A stretch of DNA of 64,000 nt from Polaromonas glacialis (lineage in GTDB: Bacteria > Pseudomonadota > Gammaproteobacteria > Burkholderiales > Burkholderiaceae_C): assembly GCF_000709345.1 (NCBI RefSeq), contig NZ_KL448323.1, positions 456,884-520,883 on the forward strand, in the 5' to 3' direction. The notes under the pieces are model-generated. The model did not search any database. It was given only the letters and a program-made list of their open reading frames with translations, and was not told where the DNA came from. Made by a program: the position numbers and the translations under genes. Positions 53,862 through 62,716 of this stretch are shown here, in pieces (within the stretch, counting starts at the first letter, position 1; every line of letters starts with the position of its first letter).

Positions 53862-54515
53862 TCATGCAGGCGCATTGAGCGCGGCAGGGTGCGGTGCAGG
53901 CGCCAGCGCTGCGACGCGCGCCAGGAACTCGTCGCGCGACACGCCGGCAAACAACGGATGCCAGCGGCGCTGCTCCAGCACGGTGCTGACGGCGCGGGCG
54001 CGGCGCGCATGGCCGGCGAACAGCAGCGTTTCGTCAGGCAGGGTGAACACGCGCTGCGTCACGCTGTCCCACAGGGCTTCGGGCTGGGCGGGCAGGGGCT
54101 GGTGCGCACAAGCATCGGCCGCCAGCAGGCCGCCGAAAAACAGCCGGTCGCGCCAGGCAAAGCTCAGGCATCCGGCGGTATGGCCCGGTGTGGCCAGCAC
54201 GCGGACCCCTTCACGGCCAAAGGGCAGCACGTCGCCGTCTCTGGCCATGCGGATGTTTTCACCGGCAGCGCCCTGCACCAGCGGCGCGCCCAGGCGGGCC
54301 AGTTGCGCCGGCTCCCGGACTTGCAGGTGATCGTGCTGATGCGTGCGCAGCACCCAGCGCAGGCGCAAGTCGCGCTCCGCCAGCAAGGCGGCCAGCACCG
54401 GCAGATCGCGGCCGCGCGGGTCCACCAGCACGGCCTCGCGGGTGTCCTGGTCGGCCAGCAGATAGGTCAGCTCGCCGCTGGCCTCGTCATGCAGGATGCG
54501 AAAGTACATGTCCAT
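53862..54515 (-). CDS. ETHE1-like MBL-fold protein with degenerate metal motifs
   Basis: A 217-aa protein from ATG 54515. It starts YFRILHDEASGELTYLLADQ like persulfide dioxygenases, but the metal motif reads THQHDHLQ (HxHDH) where HxHxDH is usual, and the bridging Asp region reads FFGGLLAADAC instead of GD. TPGHTAGCLSF is kept. These changes suggest a non-catalytic or altered role. The ATG has GGAGGG 8 nt upstream. Lies between ccoG and petA in one minus-strand run. Confidence 0.7.
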   Translation of the reverse strand: MDMYFRILHDEASGELTYLLADQDTREAVLVDPRGRDLPVLAALLAERDLRLRWVLRTHQHDHLQVREPAQLARLGAPLVQGAAGENIRMARDGDVLPFGREGVRVLATPGHTAGCLSFAWRDRLFFGGLLAADACAHQPLPAQPEALWDSVTQRVFTLPDETLLFAGHARRARAVSTVLEQRRWHPLFAGVSRDEFLARVAALAPAPHPAALNAPA

Positions 54516-54529
54516 CTTCACATCCCTCC

Positions 54530-55168
54530 TCAGGCCGCGCCGAGGTCGTCCTCGCCGATCAGCAATCTGCTCTCGGCCAGGTACTTGTGCGGCGGCACTT
54601 CAAGATTGGTGGGTGCGGGCTTGTTCAGAAACACCCGGCCCGCCAGATCAAAGGTCGAGCCGTGGCAGGGGCAGAGAAAGCCGCCTTTCCAGTCTTCGCC
54701 CACGCTGGGGTTGGCGCTGCCTGCGGGAACCTGGCTGGGCGTGCAGCCCAGGTGGGTGCAGATGCCCACGCCGAAAAACACGTCGAGCCGGATCGAGCGC
54801 TGCGCATTTCGCGCGTAGCCTGGTTGCTGATCTCGTAAAGAAGCCGGGTCGGCCAGGCGGGCGTCGAGCGTCGGCAGCAGCGCCAGCATCTCGGGCGTGC
54901 GGCGCATGATCCAGACCGGTTTGCCGCGCCACTCCACCGTCTTGATGCCGCCGGGCGCAAGGTCCGAAATGTCAACTTCCACACTCGCCCCGGAAGCCCG
55001 GGCGCGCTCGCTGGGCGCAAAGCTCGACACGAAAGGCACGGCGACAGCGGCCAGGCCGGCGCTGGCAGTGGCTGCGGTGAGCACGATCATGCGGCGGCGC
55101 TCGGCGTCATGTTCATGCGCAGCGCCGGCAATCGCCGGGAAAGCGGAAAGGGCAGCAGTTGGCGTCAT
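54530..55168 (-). CDS. Rieske iron-sulfur protein, orphan petA copy
   Basis: A 212-aa protein from ATG 55168 (AAGGAAA ribosome site). A twin-arginine-type signal RRRMIVLTAATASAGLAAVA anchors it in the membrane; cluster motifs are CTHLGC (about 135-140) and CPCHGS (about 165-170). It resembles the ubiquinol-cytochrome c reductase Rieske subunit, but no cytochrome b or c1 genes are near. It may replace the housekeeping copy under special conditions or serve another electron route in sulfur oxidation. Confidence 0.85.
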   Translation of the reverse strand: MTPTAALSAFPAIAGAAHEHDAERRRMIVLTAATASAGLAAVAVPFVSSFAPSERARASGASVEVDISDLAPGGIKTVEWRGKPVWIMRRTPEMLALLPTLDARLADPASLRDQQPGYARNAQRSIRLDVFFGVGICTHLGCTPSQVPAGSANPSVGEDWKGGFLCPCHGSTFDLAGRVFLNKPAPTNLEVPPHKYLAESRLLIGEDDLGAA

Positions 55169-55315
55169 CGTGTTTTCCTTGCGTGAAGTGGCCGCGCAGA
55201 ACGTTTCATGAGCGGCACGGATAGGAGCGCTCTGCAAAAACTGCAAGGCCATGCTTTTAGCGAGGGAATTTTTCAGGGTTTGCATGACCATCAATGCGCT
55301 TGTGCGTGCTGTAAC

Positions 55316-55330
55316 TCAAGAACCGTGCCG
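55316..55330 (-). promoter_or_regulatory. Candidate sigma-54 promoter for the petA run
   Basis: On the minus strand CGGCACGGTTCTTGAG resembles TGGCAC-N5-TTGCA, with GG and the -12 GA 10 nt apart; GA replaces the usual GC. It lies about 150 bp before petA and about 70-120 bp downstream of the inverted repeats facing FisR. The mismatch lowers confidence. Confidence 0.35.
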
Positions 55331-55396
55331 AGCTGCAATCCGAAAAAATATCGTTTAATTTCAATGAGTTACGGTTTTAAATCAGGCCAGCGTGAG

Positions 55397-55448
55397 ATGC
55401 CGGAAGGAAATAACCGCCATATTTGGCAGTGGCTGCCAATTCCGGCAT
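55397..55448 (+). promoter_or_regulatory. Nested inverted repeats, candidate FisR enhancer site
   Basis: ATGCCGGAA (55397-55405) and TTCCGGCAT (55440-55448) flank an inner TTGGCAG (55423-55429) / CTGCCAA (55433-55439). They lie just before the FisR start and upstream of the sigma-54-like site on the other strand, as expected for an activator binding site shared by a divergent pair. Confidence 0.5.
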
Positions 55449-55480
55449 AGACTGCATGTCAGCCAAACCAAGGAGCCAGC

Positions 55481-56830
55481 GTGAAGCCATTGCCCGAATT
55501 GATGTCCTACCTGGAGGGCTTGAGCGAGCCGCACATCCTGTTCGACACCCAATACCGCATCCTGGCGGCCAACGCGGCCTACCGGCAGCAGTTCAGCCCG
55601 GTTCACTCTGTGGTGGGCCGCACCTGCTACGAGGTGTCGCACCACTTCAACGTGCCGTGCGACCAAGCCGGCGAATCGTGCCCGCTGGCCCGGTCACGCG
55701 TGTCCGGCCAGCGCGAGCGTGTGCTTCACCTGCACCACACGCCCAAGGGTGAGGAGTACGTCAACATTGAGCTTGCCCCGCTGCTGGACGCACACGGCGA
55801 GCAGGCTTATTTCGTCGAGAAGATGGAAAGGCTGCGGGTGGCGCAGGGTCAGCCGGCAGCGCAGGGACTGATCGGGCGGGCGCCTGCCTTTCAGCACATG
55901 CTGGCGCTGGTGGCACGCGTTGCACCGTCGCAGGCCACGGTGCTGCTGCTGGGGGAGTCCGGTACCGGCAAGGAGCTGGTCGCGCAGGCGATCCACGAGG
56001 CCAGCCCGCGCGCCCACCGTGCGCTGGTGGCGGTGGACTGCTCCAGCCTGCCCGAAAACCTGTTCGAGTCCGAGCTGTTTGGCCACGAGCGCGGCGCCTT
56101 CACCGGCGCCAGCACCGCCCGGGGCGGGCTGATCGAGGCGGCCAGCGGCGGCACGCTGTTCCTCGACGAGGTGGGCGATATTGCGCTGACCATGCAGGTC
56201 AAGCTGCTGCGCCTGCTGGAAACCGGCACCTACCGCCGCGTGGGCAGCACCGAGCTGCGCCATGCCGACATCCGCGTGGTGTCGGCCACCCACCGCGACC
56301 TGGACCGCATGGTGTCCCAGGAGCTGTTTCGTGAAGACCTGTATTACCGCCTGAGCACGTTTCCGATTCACCTGCCCGCCTTGCGCGAACGGCGGGACGA
56401 CATCATCCTGCTGGCAGCCGCCTTGCTGGAGCGCGTGGCCCCGCAGCGCAAGCTGCGCATCAGCGAACCCGCACTGCGCTTGCTGCAGGCGCAGGATTAC
56501 CCGGGCAATGTCAGGGAACTGCGCAACCTGCTGGAACGCACGGCGCTGCTGTGCGATGGCGACACGCTGGAAACCAGCCATATCGAGCAGGCCCTTATGT
56601 CGGGAAGGCGCCCGCCGGCCGGGCCGCGTGTCCATCCGCAAGCTGGCGATGCCGACACTGCCGCCCGCAGCCTGAAGGGCTTGGCCCTGGCGCCAGGCGC
56701 GCTCAAAACCATAGAGCGCGCTGCGCTGCAGCAACTGGTCAGCAACCACCAGGGCAGCCGGGCAGACCTGGCGAACAAGCTGGGCATCAGCGAACGCTCG
56801 CTTTACCGCAAGCTAAAGGCGCTGAAATAA
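55481..56830 (+). CDS. fisR: FisR-type sigma-54-dependent activator
   Basis: A 449-aa activator. The N-terminal sensor (about 1-100) has three cysteines, C49, C60 and C67, with spacings 11 and 7 as in the persulfide sensor FisR of Cupriavidus. The AAA+ domain has [10 protein letters not shown], the sigma-54 contact loop [10 protein letters not shown] and FLDEVGDI; the Fis-type HTH at the end is [20 protein letters not shown]. FisR senses sulfane sulfur and switches on SQR/PDO genes through sigma-54. It diverges from petA and stands at the end of the sulfur cluster. Confidence 0.9.
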   Translation: MKPLPELMSYLEGLSEPHILFDTQYRILAANAAYRQQFSPVHSVVGRTCYEVSHHFNVPCDQAGESCPLARSRVSGQRERVLHLHHTPKGEEYVNIELAPLLDAHGEQAYFVEKMERLRVAQGQPAAQGLIGRAPAFQHMLALVARVAPSQATVLLLGESGTGKELVAQAIHEASPRAHRALVAVDCSSLPENLFESELFGHERGAFTGASTARGGLIEAASGGTLFLDEVGDIALTMQVKLLRLLETGTYRRVGSTELRHADIRVVSATHRDLDRMVSQELFREDLYYRLSTFPIHLPALRERRDDIILLAAALLERVAPQRKLRISEPALRLLQAQDYPGNVRELRNLLERTALLCDGDTLETSHIEQALMSGRRPPAGPRVHPQAGDADTAARSLKGLALAPGALKTIERAALQQLVSNHQGSRADLANKLGISERSLYRKLKALK

Positions 56831-56846
56831 GCTTTTATGGCTGATC

Positions 56847-56962
56847 TGACAAAGGCCGCCAACGACGAGCAAAGCGCTGCATTGAAAGGCACGGCCAGCC
56901 CGGGAGAACGTTCCGGGGAAAAACCGGGGCAGGATTAAGACGCCAAGCAGTCATTCCCCGGC
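56847..56962 (+). repeat. Decayed third copy of the element's left-end region
   Basis: TGACAAAGGCCGCCAACGAC (56847-56866) matches 6754-6773 at 18 of 20 bases; after a deletion, CATTGAAAGGCACGGCCAGC resumes the match at 6840, followed by CCGGGAGAACG, CCGGGGAAAA and CCGGGG (arm-like repeats) and ATTCCCCGGCTG like 6938-6949. No integrase follows. It appears to be the scar of a related integration. Confidence 0.7.
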
Positions 56963-56985
56963 TGTGGCGCTTTCCGCTACTGAAT

Positions 56986-57273
56986 TTATCGCGTGGTTCG
57001 GGAGGGATAAACCACGACGGATTCTGCCTTTGGCCGCTCGATTTCGTCGCGTGGATCTTCCGGTGGCTGACGAGGCACCATGGATCGGAGCGGATGCGCA
57101 TTTTTGATTTCCGCCTCGATTCGGGCGATTCTCTCGGAATACATTTTCGCCAGTGCCGCATGGTGTTCTGCCGCCGCCTGATGCTCGACCCAGGCCAGGT
57201 TCGCCTCTTCAAGGTATTCCAGAGACCTGCGAATGTGCGCCTCAGTGCGTGGCCCGAATAAATGAAATCGCAT
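56986..57273 (-). CDS. Small hypothetical protein with coiled coil
   Basis: A 95-aa soluble protein with an AGGAGG ribosome site right before its ATG (57273). The middle (EEANLAWVEHQAAAEHHAAL, then IARIEAEIKNA) is a likely coiled coil; the end is Pro/Arg-rich. No family recognised. It lies alone just outside the third att-like copy. Confidence 0.65.
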   Translation of the reverse strand: MRFHLFGPRTEAHIRRSLEYLEEANLAWVEHQAAAEHHAALAKMYSERIARIEAEIKNAHPLRSMVPRQPPEDPRDEIERPKAESVVVYPSRTTR

Positions 57274-57496
57274 GACACCCTCCTGCCGAGATGTGGCTTG
57301 ATGACTTTAAAACAGAGTCCAGTCTGAAAAAATTCCCGTCCTGCCTGTCAAATCATTGATAGAGGCCTGCTCTGATTTTGTCAATCGGACGGTTCTGATT
57401 TTGCCGTCATACGTATGGTGGCTTGGCAATTTACACGGGTATCCGCTGAAATTTCGTCACTCCCGCTGGCCCACGGCGTTCAGCTGCGAACGGCTT

Positions 57497-58483
57497 TCAT
57501 GCCGCCGCGCGAAGGCGTTCCGCAAGTTGCCCGACTGCTGCGGGCGGAGCCGCGCCGTCCATGGACAACTCGCCACCCAGTGCTTCCAGCAGATCCGGAA
57601 TCAGCGCCGACAGCTCGCCCGTGACGATGGCTGCGTCGGTGTCGAAGCCGTCGTCGTCCTTGCCGTTTTCCTGCACCCCGTCGAGCACCACGTCGAGCAG
57701 CTTGATCTTCCTGACCTGGGCCATGTCGGTCAGCATGAACGACACCCGCTCGTTCCAGGTCATGGCCAGCTGCGTGGGCACCTTGCCCGAAGCAATGTGC
57801 TCGGCCACTTCGTCGATCTCCAGCGTGTGGCGCGAATAGCGGACCGTTGACTTCTGGTCGTCAGGCATCTTGAGTTCGCAGTCGCGGTCCACGGTAAAGC
57901 CGACAGGCGCTTCGCGGCTGGCCAGCCAATGCGCCATGGCGGCGCCGGCTGCCATGGTCGTCTGCACGGGCTTGGCCATCAGGCCCGGGCGCGAGCCGGG
58001 AATCTCGCTCAGCGCCTCGATCAGCTGGCTGACCACCTTGTCGGCGCCGGTCAGGCTGGCGGAATCGACCACCAGGAACTTGTTGTCCGGGTCGATCCAC
58101 AGCGTCGTCGAGGAACGCTTGGTGAAGGCGCGCGGCAACAGCGCCTGCATGGCTTCTTCCTTGAATTCTTTCCTGATCTTGGCGCTGGCGCGTTCGCGGC
58201 CGGTTTCCTGCTTGTACTTTTCAACGCGTGCTTCGACCTCGGCCTTGACGGCGGAGGCGGGCACAGGGCGGCGCTCGATGCTCAGCCGCAAGATGACCTG
58301 CGTGCCCACGGTTTCCACCATCACCGTGCTTTTATTGCCGCGCGGCGGCACCCAGCCGACAGACTCGGGCTGCGTTGCGCCGCAGGGCATGAACTGGGCG
58401 GTCTGGAGCACTTCTTCCAGCGCTTCGAGCGGCGGCAGAACAAAATCGGAGGCAATGCGGAAAAAGGAGGCGGATTTGAACAT
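57497..58483 (-). CDS. rdgC: Recombination-associated protein RdgC
   Basis: A 328-aa protein beginning MFKSASFFRIASDFVLPPLE, with the LPRAFTKRSSTTLWIDPDNK and TLEIDEVAEHIASGKVPTQL blocks of RdgC. It forms a ring around DNA and limits RecA filament formation. Length fits. A core gene; it shows that the region to the right of the decayed att copy is ordinary chromosome. Confidence 0.93.
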   Translation of the reverse strand: MFKSASFFRIASDFVLPPLEALEEVLQTAQFMPCGATQPESVGWVPPRGNKSTVMVETVGTQVILRLSIERRPVPASAVKAEVEARVEKYKQETGRERASAKIRKEFKEEAMQALLPRAFTKRSSTTLWIDPDNKFLVVDSASLTGADKVVSQLIEALSEIPGSRPGLMAKPVQTTMAAGAAMAHWLASREAPVGFTVDRDCELKMPDDQKSTVRYSRHTLEIDEVAEHIASGKVPTQLAMTWNERVSFMLTDMAQVRKIKLLDVVLDGVQENGKDDDGFDTDAAIVTGELSALIPDLLEALGGELSMDGAAPPAAVGQLAERLRAAA

Positions 58484-58642
58484 GGGGTTTCGGTGTTGGG
58501 GAAATCTGGTGAAAAAGGGAGGAGCGTCAACGGCGAAAGCCAGAGCAAAAAGCCAGGCGACAAGTCGGGTCGAAGCCTGAAATTCTAAGCCCGGCCTGCC
58601 ATGCCGGACGCGCTTGGCCCGCAGGGGCCGCAGGCCGCAAGC

Positions 58643-59197
58643 TCAGCAAACATCCAGCACATGAATGCCGAATCGGCCCTTGCGCCGGTCGTCAAAATAA
58701 CGCTCCAGCGTTTCCTTGACGGTTCGAAAGGCGAGCTCTTCCCACGGGATTTCGGACTCGGTGAACAGCCTGGCCTCAATGGTTTCGTGGCCGGGATTGA
58801 AGTCGGTGCTCAGCAACCGGGCACGGTAATACAGATGGACCTGGCCGACGCGGACCACATTCATGATGCTGAAGAGGTCCTGCAGTTCATACTGCGCTCC
58901 GGCTTCCTCGTCGGTCTCGCGGGCTGCGCCTTCTGCCGTGGTTTCGCCCATTTCCATGAAGCCGGCCGGCAAGGTCCATTTGCCCCAGCGCGGTTCGATG
59001 TTGCGCTTGCACAGCAGCACCTGAGCGCCGTCGTGGCCCCACACCGGCACCGTGCCGACGACGTTCAGCGGGTTTTCATAATGCACGGTGTTGCAGGCCG
59101 GGCAGACTGCCCGCTGCTTGGTATCGCCGTCGTCGGGCAAGCGGTAAACCACGGCGGTGCCGCAGACGCGGCAGTGTTTCAGAGGGGGGCGATGCAT
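58643..59197 (-). CDS. Nudix hydrolase with N-terminal zinc ribbon
   Basis: A 184-aa enzyme. Cysteine pairs CRVCG and CPAC (about 9-34) make a zinc ribbon; the Nudix box is GFMEMGETTAEGAARETDEE plus AG. The layout matches the NudC-like/ADP-ribose group of Burkholderiales. It hydrolyses nucleoside diphosphates linked to another moiety. Substrate not fixed. Confidence 0.9.
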   Translation of the reverse strand: MHRPPLKHCRVCGTAVVYRLPDDGDTKQRAVCPACNTVHYENPLNVVGTVPVWGHDGAQVLLCKRNIEPRWGKWTLPAGFMEMGETTAEGAARETDEEAGAQYELQDLFSIMNVVRVGQVHLYYRARLLSTDFNPGHETIEARLFTESEIPWEELAFRTVKETLERYFDDRRKGRFGIHVLDVC

Positions 59198-59368
59198 CAA
59201 ATAAGTGTAGCGGCTTTGGCGTTTGTGTTCGCTTCGTGGCAGCCTTCAGGGCTTTGATCTATTTCAAAAAGCATAGCTGAAAAGGTAGGCTGGTAAAGCG
59301 CAGGAGGCCTGAATGACCCTGAAAATGCAGCTGGGCCGCACGGGTCGTCCGGCCACGGATTTTATCGC

Positions 59369-60064
59369 TCAGGTAATTTTGAGGTTCAGCGGCTCCAGGC
59401 CCGCGACGCCGCCCGTCAGGGTGTCGCCCTGCAACACGGCCGCCACGCCTTCAGGGGTTCCGGTGTAGATCAGGTCGCCGGGCTGCAGTTCCCAGGCGGC
59501 CGACAGGTGCTCGATGGTTTCACCGATATTCCAGATCAGTTTGGAGACATTGCTGTGCTGGCGGTCCTGGCCGTTCACCTGGACATGGATTTCGGCGTTG
59601 GCGACATCGCCGGCCTGCGCTGCAGGAGTGATCGGGCCTATGGGTGCGGAATGGTCAAAGCCCTTGCCGATGCACCAGGGCCGGCCCTGTTTTTTCATTT
59701 CGCCCTGCAAGTCGCGGCGTGTCATGTCCAGGCCAACGGCGTAACCAAAGATGTGCTTGTGCGCGTCAGCCGCCAGAATATTTTTGCCGCCCGTGCCGAT
59801 GGCCACAACCAGTTCGATTTCATGGTGCAGGTTCCGGGTCAGGCTGGGGTAGGGCATGACGCCGGTGCTGCCAGCTTCGACCGCGACGATGGCGTCGGCT
59901 GGCTTGAGAAAGAAAAACGGCGGCTCTCGGCCTGTGAACCCCATCTCCTTGGCATGGTCTTCATAGTTGCGGCCGACGCAATAAATGCGGTGGACCGGAA
60001 AGCGGTCCTCGGTGCCCACGACAGGCACTGAAACCGTGGCGGGCGGAGTTACGACAAAACGCAT
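59369..60064 (-). CDS. Fumarylacetoacetate hydrolase-family protein
   Basis: A 231-aa protein with the FAH fold motifs IYCVGRNYEDHAKEMG, FFFLKPADAIV, NLHHEIELVVAIG and GDLIYTGTPEGVAAV. Members cleave C-C bonds in acylpyruvates or decarboxylate oxaloacetate. It uses a divalent metal bound by Glu/Asp in EIELVV. The start ATG at 60064 (MRFVVTP) is preferred to that at 60073. Substrate unknown. Confidence 0.88.
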   Translation of the reverse strand: MRFVVTPPATVSVPVVGTEDRFPVHRIYCVGRNYEDHAKEMGFTGREPPFFFLKPADAIVAVEAGSTGVMPYPSLTRNLHHEIELVVAIGTGGKNILAADAHKHIFGYAVGLDMTRRDLQGEMKKQGRPWCIGKGFDHSAPIGPITPAAQAGDVANAEIHVQVNGQDRQHSNVSKLIWNIGETIEHLSAAWELQPGDLIYTGTPEGVAAVLQGDTLTGGVAGLEPLNLKIT

Positions 60065-60223
60065 GGCGGGCATTCCTTGACAGGTCTGAACCCGGACCTG
60101 ACGGCCGGGCGGTTGAAAAATCGTGAAGCGTACAGGCTGGCCAGGGATCAGGCCAGCGGCTCAGTGTGCCACGATGGCCCCGGATAGGCCGGGCCAGCCT
60201 GCAGCCATCCATCGTGCCTGGCG

Positions 60224-61267
60224 CTATTCGATCTTGATGCCGCGCGTCTGGATGATGTTGCCCAGAAGGGCGCTTTCGTCCTTGAGGCGGCTGCGCAGTC
60301 CGTCAGGCGATGTGCCGACGGCCTGCCAGCCCTGCGCAAACAGTTTCTGGCGCGTGTCTGCATCGCGGACGATGCGCGGCACCTCCTGGGCCAGCCGCGA
60401 CTGGGCCGCGCTGGACAGGCGGGCCGGACCGATCAGCGCGGTCCACACCTCCAGGTTGACATTTTTCAGGCCAGCCTCTGCCAGTGGCGGCACATCGGGT
60501 GCGAGCAGGCTGCGCCCGCCTGTCAACCCGATGGCCCTGAGCTTGCCCGAGCGGATGTGCGGCAGGGCGATGCCGGGCGGTATCAGCGCCATCTGGATCT
60601 GGCCGCCCAGCATCGCCGTGACCACCTGCGGGTTGCCTGAATACGGGACATGCACCGGCGTCATGCCCGACGAGCGCAGCTTGACCAGCTCCATGCCCAG
60701 GTGTCCGACCGATCCATTGCCGACGGAGCCGTAGTTCCACTGCCTGCCTGCCTGCCGCGCTAGCGTGAAGAATTCGGCCCCGCCCGGAAGGCTGCTGGGT
60801 GCGACCAGCATCAGCGGCGCGGTGGTGAGCAGCGAGATGGGCGCAAAGTCCCTGGCCGGGTCGTAGGGCAGTTTGGCGTAAAGCTGCTTGGCCGAGGTGA
60901 GGTTGCCGTTGATGACGACGCCCAGCGTGTGGTCGTCAGTGGCCTTGGCGACCAGGTCGGCTGCGATGTTGCCCGAAGCGCCCACCCGGTTTTCGACGAT
61001 GACCGGCTGGCCCAAGGCCCTGGACAGGGGCTCGGCCAGCGTTCGGGCCGACATGTCGGGCGTCGATCCTCCTGGAAAGCCCACCAGGATGCGGACCGGC
61101 CGTGTCGGCCAGGCCTGTGGGGCTTCCGCTTTTTTATCAATGTTTTGGGCTTTCCCGTTTATAGGCAGGGCGCAGGCAGCTATTGAAATAATAGCAAATG
61201 CGGCATGGTTTGAAATGGCGCGGCAACGCAGCTTCAGCCGGCTGGGCATCAAAGTGGGGAGTTTCAT
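60224..61267 (-). CDS. Bug-family tricarboxylate transporter receptor (TctC-like)
   Basis: A 347-aa periplasmic solute receptor. A signal-like N-terminus (AIISIAACALPINGKAQ) precedes WPTRPVRILVGFPGGSTPDM, VVENRVGASGNIAADLVAKA and NYGSVGNGSVGHLGMELVK, the Bug protein signature. Burkholderiales hold many of these, mostly orphan. The ligand, often a carboxylate, cannot be predicted. Close to the FAH gene, which might use a related acid. Confidence 0.9.
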   Translation of the reverse strand: MKLPTLMPSRLKLRCRAISNHAAFAIISIAACALPINGKAQNIDKKAEAPQAWPTRPVRILVGFPGGSTPDMSARTLAEPLSRALGQPVIVENRVGASGNIAADLVAKATDDHTLGVVINGNLTSAKQLYAKLPYDPARDFAPISLLTTAPLMLVAPSSLPGGAEFFTLARQAGRQWNYGSVGNGSVGHLGMELVKLRSSGMTPVHVPYSGNPQVVTAMLGGQIQMALIPPGIALPHIRSGKLRAIGLTGGRSLLAPDVPPLAEAGLKNVNLEVWTALIGPARLSSAAQSRLAQEVPRIVRDADTRQKLFAQGWQAVGTSPDGLRSRLKDESALLGNIIQTRGIKIE

Positions 61268-61299
61268 TTTTGGTCGGGCGGGTTTGAAGGACGGCAGTG

Positions 61300-61602
61300 T
61301 CAGACCGATCCGGCCGCCATGCTGAAGTGTTCCACCGTGGGCGGACCGGCAAAAAACGGTCCGACAATCGCCCGCCAGTCGGCAAACGCAGCCGACTCGC
61401 GGAAATCGACGGTGTGGTTTTCCAGCGATTCCCAGCGGATTTGCAGCAGGTAGCGCTCGGGGCTTTCGATGCCCTTGAAGACCTGGTAGCCCACAAATCC
61501 CCTGGCATGGGCAATCACGGTGCGAACGCCACGCTCGATGGCTTCGTCAAAAGCGGCCTGCTGGCCGGGGTGGATACGGATGTCGGCAAGTTCAAGAATC
61601 AT
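61300..61602 (-). CDS. Antibiotic biosynthesis monooxygenase (ABM)-domain protein
   Basis: From ATG 61602, 100 aa with the ABM ferredoxin-like fold: ILELADIRIHPGQQAAFDEA, GFVGYQVFKGIESPERYLLQ and IRWESLENHTVDFRES. Such proteins act as small oxygenases or quinol/haem-handling enzymes. It runs towards the Bug gene in the same direction, 32 bp apart. Confidence 0.8.
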   Translation of the reverse strand: MILELADIRIHPGQQAAFDEAIERGVRTVIAHARGFVGYQVFKGIESPERYLLQIRWESLENHTVDFRESAAFADWRAIVGPFFAGPPTVEHFSMAAGSV

Positions 61603-61830
61603 GAAAGCTCCGGTCAATGGGGTGATCAGCAAAGGCTTGACTCTAGCCGCAAATTTCAGCTGCCATGGCTTGGCGCCCGCCAGAATCGCTGCGCCGGTCC
61701 TGAAAAATGAAAAATCCGGTGGCCTCCAGAGAACTTTTTTTAATCAGTATTGATTTGTGTCAGTCGTTACGTTTGGTGTGTGCTGTTTAATGGTTTCAAC
61801 GAATTTGGATGCATGAACACGGAGTAAATA

Positions 61831-62193
61831 ATGCGCACAGACATGTTTCAGCAGGCGCTGGAAGACTTGAACGGCTCAACCGCCGACATCGAGGCTTCGG
61901 CGCTGATTTCGACCGACGGCCTGATGATTGCCTCGGCACTGCCGCACGGCATGGACGAGGACCGCATTGGCGCCATGTCGGCCGCCTTGCTGTCGCTGGG
62001 CGAGCGCACCGCCCGCGAACTGGCGCGCGGCACGCTGGCGCGGGTGCTGATCCAGGGCGAGCGCGGCTACGTCATCATGAGTTCGGCGGGCCCCGAGGCC
62101 GTGCTGACGGTGCTGGCCAAGTCGAACGCCAAGCTCGGCCTGATCTTTCTGGACATCAAGCGGGCCGCCGAAACGCTGTCCAAGCTGATCTAA
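61831..62193 (+). CDS. Roadblock/LC7-domain protein
   Basis: A 120-aa protein with a full roadblock/LC7 domain: DIEASALISTDGLMIASALP, GERGYVIMSSAGPEAVLTVL and IFLDIKRAAETLSKL. MglB-type roadblock proteins partner small GTPases such as MglA, but none is near. It starts a three- or four-gene run with PAS and substrate-binding proteins, so it may be part of a sensory unit. Confidence 0.9.
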   Translation: MRTDMFQQALEDLNGSTADIEASALISTDGLMIASALPHGMDEDRIGAMSAALLSLGERTARELARGTLARVLIQGERGYVIMSSAGPEAVLTVLAKSNAKLGLIFLDIKRAAETLSKLI

Positions 62194-62203
62194 AGGAGCC
62201 GCC

Positions 62204-62716
62204 ATGCAACTTTCCGACATGTCCCGGCCGACCCCAGACGCCGTCGAGTCCAGCCTGACCTACACCGACGGGACCTCCCGCACGGTTTTCACCACCAGTG
62301 TGGAAGTGCCGTTTCCCGAAGGGCGGCTGATTGTTTCCCGCACCGACCTGGAAGGCATCATCACGCATGCCAACGACGCGTTTGTCGAGCTGAGCGGCTG
62401 GGAGCGGGACGAGCTGATCGGCAAGCCGCACCACATCCTGCGCCATCCCGACATGCCCAAGGCCGCGTTCAAGGGGCTGTGGGACACGGTCGCCGAGGGC
62501 AAGAAGTGGCATGGCTACGTCAAGAACCTGCGCAAGGACGGCTCTTACTACTGGGTTTACGCCACCGCCGTTCCCAACATACGCAACGGGCAGATTGCGG
62601 GCTATACCTCGGTCCGGCGCAAGCCCTCGCGCACCCGCATCGACGAGCTGATTCCGGTGTACCGCCAGTGGCTGGAGCAGGAACAGGCCCAGGACAAAGA
62701 GAAAGCCGCACCATGA
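62204..62716 (+). CDS. PAS-domain sensory protein, Aer-like
   Basis: A 170-aa protein with one PAS domain (about 35-140): LIVSRTDLEGIITHANDAFV, HHILRHPDMPKAAFKGLWDT and GYVKNLRKDGSYYWVYATAV. The HPDMP motif is typical of FAD-binding Aer-type PAS domains. No HAMP or signalling domain is fused, so it must act through another protein. It starts 10 bp after the roadblock gene. Confidence 0.88.
   Translation: MQLSDMSRPTPDAVESSLTYTDGTSRTVFTTSVEVPFPEGRLIVSRTDLEGIITHANDAFVELSGWERDELIGKPHHILRHPDMPKAAFKGLWDTVAEGKKWHGYVKNLRKDGSYYWVYATAVPNIRNGQIAGYTSVRRKPSRTRIDELIPVYRQWLEQEQAQDKEKAAP

Noticed and set aside
57371..57403. Duplicated TCTGATTTTG 23 bp apart near rdgC
   Set aside because: Two short AT-rich words are weak evidence; no adjacent gene direction makes an operator role clear.
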